Assembly: GCA_016793885.1 (NCBI GenBank)
Contig: JAEUHE010000047.1
Span: 1-51,622, forward strand
Length of the DNA stretch: 51,622 nucleotides
Reading direction: 5' to 3'
Origin: Verrucomicrobiales bacterium
Lineage (GTDB): Bacteria > Verrucomicrobiota > Verrucomicrobiia > Limisphaerales > UBA11320
Below, in pieces: positions 29,040 through 37,100 of this stretch (positions within the stretch are counted from its first letter, which is position 1; each line of letters starts with the position of its first letter). Both the position numbers and the translations under genes were made by a program. The notes under the pieces were generated by a model. That model was not told the origin of the DNA and did no database searches. It worked only from the letters and a program-made list of their open reading frames with translations.

Positions 29040-29344
29040 GGCACTTCCTTGATCGTCAGCGAGCCCACGACATCTTCGCCCACGGTTATCAATTGCTTAA
29101 AGAGATCCTTCCTGTCGATTTTGTACTGCCGGAGCATTGCCTCGAGCACCAGTCCCTCCGGGAGCAGCCCTTCAAAAACGGCCGGAAAGTGATCAAACTC
29201 AAAAGGAGCTTCGCGGACCGGCAGTGCGAGAGAGATCCGCTCGCCACGATAGCCTGGAACATAGGTGAGGCGGTAATGGTGCTGCTCAAGCTCCTCGAGA
29301 ACGCCAGCGAGCGTTCCTTGCTGATAAACTTCGGCCTTCCTCAT
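29036..29344 (-). CDS. hipS: HipS-like antitoxin (separate HipA N-terminal domain)
   Basis: A 102-residue protein equal to the N-terminal subdomain 1 of HipA (GTLAGVLEELEQHHYRLTYV, FEFDHFPAVFEGLLPEGLVL, GEDVVGSLTI). In HipBST operons this stand-alone domain is the protein that neutralises the kinase, reversing the usual role of HipB. ATGA overlaps at both ends (29341-29344 with hipB and 29036-29039 with hipT) imply translational coupling and a balanced ratio of the three proteins. Length and gene order match known HipBST operons. Confidence 0.83.
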   Translation of the reverse strand: MRKAEVYQQGTLAGVLEELEQHHYRLTYVPGYRGERISLALPVREAPFEFDHFPAVFEGLLPEGLVLEAMLRQYKIDRKDLFKQLITVGEDVVGSLTIKEVP

Positions 29345-29574
29345 GTGGAGTTGGCTTGGTCTTGCTGTCGTTCCAGCACCGGACTTTGGAGGACGAGCGT
29401 GATATTCAAGGCCACAAGCACCTTCTTCAAGGTGTCGAATCGCACGGATTCCTTCCCGTGTTCAATGTCGAAGATAACGGTTTTTCCGACGCCCGCGAGC
29501 TTGGCCAGCTCCGCCTGGCTGAGGCCACTCAGCTTGCGATGGTCACGCACTATCTTCCTCAAATCAGGTTCCAT
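29341..29574 (-). CDS. hipB: HipB-like HTH transcriptional repressor
   Basis: A 77-residue XRE-family helix-turn-helix protein starting MEPDLRKIVRDHRKL. The HTH is LSQAELAKLAGVGKTVIFDI, followed by EHGKESVRFDTLKKVLVAL, typical of HipB. The ATG at 29574 is preferred; a TTG at 29583 in frame would lie inside the proximal operator. No Shine-Dalgarno sequence is evident, and operator O1 (29576-29591) directly abuts the start codon. HipB should bind the three TACCG-N6-CGGTA palindromes upstream and repress the operon, alone or with HipS and HipT. Its stop overlaps the hipS start by ATGA. Confidence 0.85.
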   Translation of the reverse strand: MEPDLRKIVRDHRKLSGLSQAELAKLAGVGKTVIFDIEHGKESVRFDTLKKVLVALNITLVLQSPVLERQQDQANST

Positions 29575-29575
29575 A

Positions 29576-29591
29576 TACCGCAATGCCGGTA
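29576..29591. promoter_or_regulatory. Predicted HipB operator O1
   Basis: TACCGCAATGCCGGTA, a TACCG-N6-CGGTA palindrome lying immediately upstream of the hipB ATG. It shares arms and 6-base gap with O2 and O3. Binding here would block transcription or translation start of the operon. Confidence 0.6.
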
Positions 29592-29646
29592 ATATTCTCT
29601 ATACGTGATCAATTTGGCTTCTCGAGATATAATTTCAACCCCTATT

Positions 29647-29662
29647 TACCGCTTGAGCGGTT
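29647..29662. promoter_or_regulatory. Predicted HipB operator O2
   Basis: TACCGCTTGAGCGGTT, with perfect inner arms ACCGCT/AGCGGT. Its centre is 71 bases from the centre of O1. Confidence 0.6.
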
Positions 29663-29718
29663 ATTTTCGCTAGTTGATGGAGAGATCTGAGTTGGAACAA
29701 CGCTTTTTGGCTACTTAT

Positions 29719-29734
29719 TACCGCTTTGGCGGTA
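29719..29734. promoter_or_regulatory. Predicted HipB operator O3
   Basis: TACCGCTTTGGCGGTA, extendable by one pair on each side (TTACCGC/GCGGTAA). Its centre is 72 bases from that of O2, so all three operators are about seven helical turns apart and could support looping. Confidence 0.6.
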
Positions 29735-29744
29735 ACTAGGCCTA

Positions 29745-29826
29745 AGCATTATCCACAAGTTCTTCGACCAAATGTTAGAATCCCGTTGGGATAGGGAGGA
29801 AGCCCTCCGAACTTGTGGGTAATGCT
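29745..29826. repeat. Intergenic hairpin with a DnaA-box-like arm
   Basis: Arms of 18 bases at 29745-29762 and 29809-29826 pair with one mismatch. The left arm AGCATTATCCACAAGTTC contains TTATCCACA, the E. coli DnaA box consensus; the right arm mirrors TTACCCACA. Nothing else suggests an origin. Downstream, 29955-29977 holds a second perfect 8-bp palindrome (ACCTTACA/TGTAAGGT). The rest of 29827-30284 shows no gene I can support. Confidence 0.5.
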
Positions 29827-30284
29827 CAGAACTAGGCACCGCTTAGCCACGCACAAGGTGGGTTCTGGCGTTGGTTTGTTGGCGGCACTCGCCGTTCGAC
29901 AACCGTCATGGCGAAGGCCGTCGGCCTGGGCGGCGGTTCGCTCTTCTCTGAAAAACCTTACAAAAACCCTGTAAGGTCCGACCGCGAATGGCGGAGGAAG
30001 AGAGTGAATGAAAACATTAATGACTTCTCTCTCCTTAACCTGGATGGCGGTTGAGACACTCGGTGGATGCAACAACCGTCGCGCCAGCGGGGCACAGGAC
30101 CGCGTTGACACAAGCACCGGTGTTGGGGCGGCGACCAGGCGGTCGCTCGCCAGCACTTCGGCGACTCGCTTCTGGGATGAACCACGGAAGCGAACCTTCC
30201 CGCTCGTGGCACTCGCTCACCTGGCCCTGATTCTCTCCGCTTGGCTTTCCGGCAATTAGGGACCGGCCAGGGCGTCGCGGCTAG

Positions 30285-30437
30285 TCACGGTGAAATCTGA
30301 GTGGACTGGGTCGATGCGGCCTTCCATTCGCCGCCGCGGCGGACCAACACATCGGTAAAACGGTAAGTGCCGTTGATCTTTTGACCACCTTGAGTGCCTT
30401 TATCGTCGGCCCAGGGCAACGGCGACTCTGAGGGCAA
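30285..30437 (-). pseudogene. C-terminal relic of DUF4440/SnoaL-like protein
   Basis: A 50-codon open stretch on the minus strand ends KGTQGGQKINGTYRFTDVLV then RRGGEWKAASTQSTQISP and a stop. This matches the last two beta strands of DUF4440 (NTF2-like) proteins, where a GxYRFTxVWVxRxGxWxxVAxQ pattern is usual. Upstream the frame is closed by a stop at 30438-30440 and no N-terminal part is present, so this is a truncated remnant. The short length limits certainty. Confidence 0.5.
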
Positions 30438-30532
30438 TCACGATGGCGGATTGCAAAAAGTCTCACCGCCGACGGCTGGACGTCACCAAAGAAAAGCTTG
30501 TCCTGCGAAGATCGACCTCTAAATATTATGGA

Positions 30533-31783
30533 ATGCGCTTCCTGTCTCTTTTTGCATTAGTGCCCGCATTGGCCTTAGTGGCATGCAGCGAGTCGTCCAC
30601 GGCGGAAATTCGTCCGTTGAGCGATGGACAGCCGGCCGCCGCAAGTCCTGGGCCGGGAGAAGTGGCCAGCGAGCCCCGGACGGTCAAAGCACCCCCCCCT
30701 ACCTCCGCCGCCAAAGCTCCACCCCCGGCTCCAGCTCGCACCAGCCCTTACCGGTTGCTCGGCATTCTCGACCCCGACCGCGAGCGCATGGTGGCCTTCG
30801 CCTTGAAGGTCCCGAGTGATTGGGTGGCGAAACAGGAGTTCCATCGCAAATGGGAAGGCGCAGTAGGATTGCCGCAGATCGGCATCACCTTGAGTGCGCC
30901 GGATGGCCGTTCCCAGATCGTCTACTTCCCCTCCACACAATACCTTTACTCGGAAGGCCCGATGACCGCCAACTTGCGCGCCCAAAAAAGATCCTTCGGC
31001 TTGCCTGAACAGGCTTCGCCCAATGAACTTGCGCCGATGCCTCCCGTTCAATATCTCCGAGAAGTTTTTCTCCCCACTCTGGCGCAGAGCGGCATGACCT
31101 TGCAGGACCTCGGAAATGAGAAAACCGCACCGCAGACTCGCGGCGAGAATGGACAGGTCCAAACTCGTGGCTCCCTTGATGGTAAGCTGCCCAATGGCAA
31201 TCGGGCGCGCATCGAGGCCCGTATTTGGCATTCCTCACGGCAGATGGGCACCGATACCTACCATAGCTGGAGCGTCGTCGCGTCGATTACCCAGACGAGC
31301 ACAGGCGATCTCGAAGCCATCCATGCCCACACGCGCATCGCGCAGGACTCCATCGTGCAGAATCCTGCCTGGGTGAAGATCGAGCAGGAGGCGCAAGCGC
31401 GCGGCTACCAGGCGAACCAAGATGCCAGCCGGCAGCAACACGAGGCCACCATGGCGCAGATTCGCGCCAACACCGAGGCCATGACCCGCGGCCACCAGCA
31501 ACGAATGGATGCCATCCGGCAATTCGGCGAAGCCAACACCGCGCGCTTCAACCAGCGCATGGACAACATGGATCGCGAGCAGCGCATCCGCGTCGATACC
31601 ATCCGCGGTGAGTCCAAATACGTGAATCCCACCACGGGGCAGCAGGTCAAAGTCGAGGACGGCTACAAACACGTCTATAACAGCCAGCAGCACCCGAATC
31701 TCTTCCTGGGAACCGACACCCCCATCAACCCCGGGGCACTGGACTGGCAAGAACTGCAGAAGGTGTCGTTGGAGCATTACTAA
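30533..31783 (+). CDS. Coiled-coil lipoprotein of unknown function
   Basis: A 416-residue protein from the ATG at 30533. The signal sequence MRFLSLFALVPALALVACSE ends in a lipobox (LVAC), so it is a predicted lipoprotein. A Pro/Ala-rich linker (about 20-75) leads to a globular domain starting YRLLGILDPDRERMVAFALK, which includes VPSDWVAKQEF. Residues about 290-365 are a charged coiled coil rich in Gln, Met and Arg (QQHEATMAQIRANTEAMTRG and following). The end (KYVNPTTGQQVKVEDGYKHV) resembles a small domain seen at the end of other unannotated lipoproteins. The frame is open upstream to 30443, but that extension covers a relic on the other strand and no signal. No function is known to me; it is transcribed alone. 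Confidence 0.75.
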   Translation: MRFLSLFALVPALALVACSESSTAEIRPLSDGQPAAASPGPGEVASEPRTVKAPPPTSAAKAPPPAPARTSPYRLLGILDPDRERMVAFALKVPSDWVAKQEFHRKWEGAVGLPQIGITLSAPDGRSQIVYFPSTQYLYSEGPMTANLRAQKRSFGLPEQASPNELAPMPPVQYLREVFLPTLAQSGMTLQDLGNEKTAPQTRGENGQVQTRGSLDGKLPNGNRARIEARIWHSSRQMGTDTYHSWSVVASITQTSTGDLEAIHAHTRIAQDSIVQNPAWVKIEQEAQARGYQANQDASRQQHEATMAQIRANTEAMTRGHQQRMDAIRQFGEANTARFNQRMDNMDREQRIRVDTIRGESKYVNPTTGQQVKVEDGYKHVYNSQQHPNLFLGTDTPINPGALDWQELQKVSLEHY

Positions 31784-31882
31784 GCGCCACTTCGAAGACT
31801 CTTTGCGCACCCAGTGCGCTTCGTATCACTTCACGAGCGACTTGATGGTGGGCAGCGGCGCTCTAGCAATTCACGATTTAGA

Positions 31883-32509
31883 TCAGGGCGCACCCAGTTG
31901 GTCGATTGACGCCTTCCTGGCGGTTCCCCGCCGGCAAAGCTCATCAAGTGTTTCGGCGAAGAGATCGAACAAAAATCGAAACTGCTCGATGGTTTGGATG
32001 GAAGGACGGTCCTCAACCATAAACTCAAGCACATCGAGAGTTGCTGTCGGTGTTTCAGCTGCAGAATTCCGGGTGAAAAAACCGTGGGCGTCTTTGGTCC
32101 CAAAATGGATCCGAGGCTGTGCGGCGATCATATCCCGAATTCGCTGATTGGCAAAAATCTGTCGCAGCCTCGTATCGTCGGTGCCTTGAATGATGAATTC
32201 CTGGTCGAATTCCGGATAACCCACCAACACGTCCTGCATCCCGAGGCACTTGCCGAACTCGCTGAACACTCCCTTGCGATAGACGGTGAAACGAAAGCGG
32301 TCGCAATTCCAATAGGGCGCACGCATACGAGTGCGGTGATACTTGCCGTGTTCATCCAGAGTGATGAACCAACCAGCATGGGAGGCCTCGATCTTGCCTC
32401 GGGTCCAAAAATCGCCCTCCACATACTCCGCGTTGAGTTCGCTCGCCAGTTTCCGCCAGATCACGTCGCGGCTCGGTCCGAATAGATCGTCAAGGGGAGG
32501 TAGTGGCAT
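31883..32509 (-). CDS. DUF3137-like cytoplasmic protein
   Basis: A 208-residue protein with no signal peptide or membrane segment, starting MPLPPLDDLFGPSRDVIW. The middle (GYPEFDQEFIIQGTDDTRLR then QIFANQRIRDMI) resembles the central strand-helix of DUF3137 proteins, which read FekeFxVyaxDxxxAryxLtp. DUF3137 proteins usually have two N-terminal membrane helices that are absent here. The function of that family is unknown. The gene lies between two unrelated genes with gaps of about 100 and 185 bases, so it is probably monocistronic. Confidence 0.6.
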   Translation of the reverse strand: MPLPPLDDLFGPSRDVIWRKLASELNAEYVEGDFWTRGKIEASHAGWFITLDEHGKYHRTRMRAPYWNCDRFRFTVYRKGVFSEFGKCLGMQDVLVGYPEFDQEFIIQGTDDTRLRQIFANQRIRDMIAAQPRIHFGTKDAHGFFTRNSAAETPTATLDVLEFMVEDRPSIQTIEQFRFLFDLFAETLDELCRRGTARKASIDQLGAP

Positions 32510-32694
32510 ATCCGCACCATTGGAAAATCAAACGGCTTCGTCCAGTCTATAAGTTTGCTCCCGGACTTTCAGCTCAGACGAATTCTTTCATTCGCCTCTC
32601 ATGGGCCGACCCGCAAGGGATCTCAGTGAGATCCCGACGTCGGCAGAATAGCACCATGAGATTGTTGCTCGTGAATGTTTCCCCCGAGGCCCCC

Positions 32695-33918
32695 TCACCG
32701 CGCGGGCAGCAGGTAGAGCCGCCCTTCACCGGCGTCGAGGGAGATCTGGAGGCCGGGCATGTCCGGACTGTCATCTCGGATAGATTCTTCCCGACCGGTC
32801 TTCGGGTTCACTTCGACGACTTTGTTCACATCCACGTCGAACTCCACTGTCGGCCATGCGCTGTAGGCGAAGTGATAGTTGTTGATCAAGACCGCCCGAC
32901 GGCCATCCGCGTGCCGATAGACGCCTACGAGATAATCCCCATCGCTGATCTGACGAAGGGGTGTTCCCTTGAGCGAATCGGGAGCGGCCCCTTTGGGTTG
33001 GATGCGATGCACCCCCGTGCTGAACAGCTTCATCAGCGTCGGTCCTAAATTCTTCAGCCCGGCATTGATGCGCTTCGCTTCATCGTAATGCCGTGTTCGC
33101 CGACCGTCCGCCGTGAGAATCGCGCCACCTTTTGGAAACTCGTCTCCGCGCGGCGTCCAATAGCAAAAGTACATCACGCCCTTCGCGCCATAGGCAAGCG
33201 AAGTGAAGATCTGCCACCTCAGCTGGGCCTCGGTGGGATCGGTGTGCGGGCCATACGGCATCGTGTTGAAGAAATTCCAGAACGGAATCCCGCCCTTCAA
33301 CGATTCGCGTCGCATCACCTCCAAGTTGCGACAGTAATTCTCGCGTCCATCCGCATCCGGCTTGAAGATCGGATAGTGGTCCATGCTCAACACATCGGGG
33401 TTCACCTCGTTCATGAACCTAGCGATGTGTTCATCGTAGGTCGGGGTGCCCAGCTGCTGAGGCGACGCGTAGTTGGGGAACAGATTCATGTAAGCGAGCT
33501 TCTCGGGACGCGCGGCACGCAGCGCATCCACCGTCTTGCGCAACGCGGCAAACTGGCTCGCATTCGGTTCATCCATAACCGAGTAACCCCAACAGGCTGG
33601 TCCATCCGGCAATTGCTCATACGGCGGCGCACCGAGCTGGATCAACGCCTTAAGCCCATACTTCTGGCAGAGCCTCAACTGCTCTTCGGCGGGTGGGGGA
33701 TTCCGATCGCCACACAGTCCAATCACGAACGTGAAGTTCGCTTCGGCGATCTCCGCGTACCGTCCCTCGAGATCCTCATCCGTCCTGGGGGCAACCCAAA
33801 AGCCAATGCCAAAACGGTCCTGAACGAACCGAGGCTCCGCCGCCACCGCAACCCAAGGGCAGCTCAAGAGCACCGCGCCGAGCGTCAGAACGGCGTCCAG
33901 CCAAAGCCACCGGAGCAT
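32695..33918 (-). CDS. Exported TIM-barrel glycosidase-like protein
   Basis: A 407-residue exported protein from the ATG at 33918, giving signal peptide MLRWLWLDAVLTLGAVLLSC with cleavage near VAAEP. The frame is open to 33972, but that start would add an 18-residue n-region. The barrel carries GYSVMDEPNASQF with a candidate acid/base Glu (residue 117 from this start), VLSMDHYPIF and YGAKGVMYFCYWTPRGDEFP, a pattern seen in clan GH-A enzymes of GH42-like type and in putative exported glycosidases of Verrucomicrobia. The final 100 residues form a beta domain (RRAVLINNYHF, GEGRLYLLP), as in GH42-like proteins. The nucleophile cannot be assigned, so enzymatic activity is not certain. Confidence 0.7.
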   Translation of the reverse strand: MLRWLWLDAVLTLGAVLLSCPWVAVAAEPRFVQDRFGIGFWVAPRTDEDLEGRYAEIAEANFTFVIGLCGDRNPPPAEEQLRLCQKYGLKALIQLGAPPYEQLPDGPACWGYSVMDEPNASQFAALRKTVDALRAARPEKLAYMNLFPNYASPQQLGTPTYDEHIARFMNEVNPDVLSMDHYPIFKPDADGRENYCRNLEVMRRESLKGGIPFWNFFNTMPYGPHTDPTEAQLRWQIFTSLAYGAKGVMYFCYWTPRGDEFPKGGAILTADGRRTRHYDEAKRINAGLKNLGPTLMKLFSTGVHRIQPKGAAPDSLKGTPLRQISDGDYLVGVYRHADGRRAVLINNYHFAYSAWPTVEFDVDVNKVVEVNPKTGREESIRDDSPDMPGLQISLDAGEGRLYLLPAR

Positions 33919-34123
33919 AGGGCGAGCGGATGAAACGACAGGAGTCCAACCGGGGAAGAGATAGTGAATCATGATTTTTCGTCGCGATTTGTACAGGTTC
34001 AGAGTGGTGGACGAAGACGGACAGGACGATGTTCACGAGTTCAACGCCACACGACAGCAGATGCAACCCAATAAATAGGAGCCCGAATACCTCCGTCGCC
34101 AAAAAACCTTCCTTCGCCCCGCT

Positions 34124-37100
34124 TCAGGTGCGTTGTTCCGCGTAGCCCTTCTTCACTTTCTCGGCAATCAGTTTGTCCGCTTCGCGCTGTGCCCTTTCCG
34201 GATCGGCAAACGTTTTCGTTTGCGACTGGCCGGTCGTCCCGATTCTTCCAAAGCGAACGGTTATGCGATGGTCCGCGACGGCAATCTCCCAGAATTTGTG
34301 TGATGAGCCACCGACAAATTCAAAGTGCCGGACCGGGTTACCCAGGGCCGGCACAGTCGGCAGGCTGGGTGGCTGAGCCACCGGTGCTGCCTCGGGTGCG
34401 GGTGCGGACGGTGCCGGACTGCTGTCCGCCTCAGACGTTGGCCCCGTGTCAACCATCTCCTCATCTTCCGGCTCCACCTCGGCGGCCGCTTCTAGCCCCC
34501 GCAGGAGCTTCTCCAACCGGGCCAATACATCCTCGGGAGCGTGATACCAGTCCTTGGTCAGCACCCAGGCAAAGCGCCAGCCGAAGGCCTTGAGAATGCC
34601 TGGCTGCATCAGGTAGCGGTCGAGCAGATTGGGGTTCGCGTAGTGCCCGTCCGTGTCCACCAGAATTCCGAGATGATACATGCTGTCGACGCTGCCGCGC
34701 ACGGCGAGATCACAGCGAAACTTCGACTGCCCGATGTTCAGGTCCACCGCATGACCCCGTTGGCGAAGCGCCGCTGCCAGCTGCTCCACCACCGCGTCAC
34801 CTTTGTTCAACGGCGCGAGCGCTTTGCGGCTGAGTGGATTCAAGTTTTCCAACACCCGCCTCGCGGTGGCCTCATCCCCCTTCGAAACCGCCTCGGCGTA
34901 CTGCAGAAAGTTCTTCAGGCTGTTCGCGCCGTCGTTGTAGTCGTTCGTGATGGCGTGATGGCGAATGGAACTCACAATCGCCATGTGATGCTTGGCGCGG
35001 GAGAAGATGACATTCAACCGCTTCTCGCCACCGCGCTGATTGATCGGGCCGAAGTTCATCAGCATGCGGCCGTTCGCATCGTGCCCGTAACAGACGCTCA
35101 TGATGATGATGTCGCGTTCATCGCCCTGGACATTCTCCAGATTCTTCACAAACAGGCCGCAGAAGACGTCGTTCTCCTCCCGCACAGTCTCGATCTCCAG
35201 GAGCGCGGCGAATGCCGTGTCCTCCTCCGCCAACCGACTGAGGGCGCTTTCCAGCTCAGCCTGCTGGGCTTCCGAAAAGGCCACCAGACCGATGCTGAGC
35301 TTGGTGTCGCGTTGCAGGATACTGCGAACCATCTGCGCGATATAGGCGGCCTCGTTTGGATTCCGGCGTTCTTCGTAAACACCGTTCTCCATCCAGTGGA
35401 AACTGATGCTGCGGGCGAGCAAGGCGTCGACGTTGGTGCTGCCTTGTTCCACGGCGGTCACGATCAACTCGGGCCGCCCGACAATGGCGAGCTGACGATC
35501 TGGGATGGTGTAGAGGTTGCCGCTGTAGAACGCCGCGTTGGAAAAGCTGATGAGCGATTCGTAACGGCTGCGATAGTGCCAGGCCAGCAACGTGGACGGC
35601 AGATTCTGTGCGGACTGGGTCAGAAAGCTGTCCGAATCCAGATCCACTTCGATTCGCTCACCCTCTTCCTCCACAACGACGGTCTCATCCTCGGTCCGGG
35701 CGCTGGCAAAGAAGGTGGTCGGCGGCAATTGCATCTCGTCACCAACCACAATCGTTTGATGCGAGCGGTAAACTGCGGGGATCGCCTCCTCCATCGGGAT
35801 CTGGCTCGCTTCATCAAAGATGACCACATCGAACAATTCCGGATCGAGCGGCAAGGTGTCCGAGACGCTGAGCGGGCTCATCAGCCAGATGGGCTTTAAA
35901 TCCTGGATAACCTGCCCTGTGTCACCCGCTGCGAGGTCGCGAATGGACTTGTAGCGCATCGACTTGCCGAACTCGTGCTCCAAATCGCGCCGGCCCGCCG
36001 CGTAGGACTTCTTGAAGGCCTTCTGTTCCTGGCTCAGCTGCGCGGCGGGCAAGGACGAAACCTTCACGTGCTCCAGAAATGTCTGCCGCACGCCGCTGCG
36101 GAGACAGCGGGCGTTCAGGCCCAGCCATTCACGATACCGTTGCTCCAACCGCTCCATGTTGCGCACCAGTGTGCGACCATCGAATCGGCTCACCGTCCGG
36201 TCCTCGCGATACACGCGGTTGACGCTCTTGTGCCCGACGGCCGCCTCGAACTCAGTCAACGAAATGGGCGCGTGACGCAACGCGTGGGTCACGGCCTCGG
36301 GCAAATCGGCGACCTCGGCCAAAATGGGACACAACTCGGCCAGCGTTCCGGTTTGCTCACGCACTTTTCCAAGAACATCGGCCAGTTCACGGAATTCGAA
36401 CTGCTCGTATTCCGCCAGGACAGCAGCCAGGGTTTCAGCCAAGCTCGTAAAGTGGTCATGGATGCCGGTGAGATTGGCAACAAGTGTGGCCGGGTCCTCT
36501 GAAGCTCCAAGCAGCTTCAATAGCGCCTTGATGGAGGGGTGATCGAGCTGCGGATCCTTCTTCAGCTCGGCCACCTGTGCTCGGAAGGCTTCCACGTCCT
36601 GAACCCGCCATTCGGCCGCGGCCTGCTGATGGGCGCCCTGCCAATCGGCCTGGGCACTGTGCCGGGCCGACAGGTCGCCCAAAATCTTGCTCCACGCTGG
36701 CGAAACAGCGTGCTGCGAAAAGTCGTAACGAGCCTGGAGCGTCTTCTTGAGCCGATAGAAGGAGGGTTGAAGGAAACGGAAGACTGATTTCTCGAACGCC
36801 TGCGCCTGCGCGAGAGCGCTATCGGTGTCGTCGGGAGACAATGGCTCACGCCAGCCGGCCGTTTTCGCCTGCGCCTTTTCCAGTGCCTTCGCCTTCGCGT
36901 CGAGGTCAGCGGCCAAGGCGCTGAAAGAATCCTCCGCCGGTCCATGCGTGAGCACGCCGATCAGCTTGCGCTCCGCCAGTAAGCGCACGCGAACCGCAAA
37001 CTCGAGGATGGTTCGAATCTCGGCAAACGTGTCCCACAACTCCCCGGGTAGACCCGACAATTCGAGCGCGTTCTCGATCACATCCAACAGATCTTTTGCC

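Noticed and set aside
29749..29757. DnaA box as sign of a replication origin
   Set aside because: Only one perfect box, no AT-rich unwinding region, no dnaA or dnaN nearby.
30008..30259. Plus-strand frame of 83 codons starting MKTLMTSLSLTWMAVETLGG
   Set aside because: The opening looks slightly signal-like, but the rest is low complexity with no domain, and the region is repeat-rich non-coding DNA.
33088..33933. Plus-strand open frame of 281 codons under the GH-like gene
   Set aside because: Low-complexity Arg/His-rich translation, antisense to a gene with signal peptide and barrel motifs.
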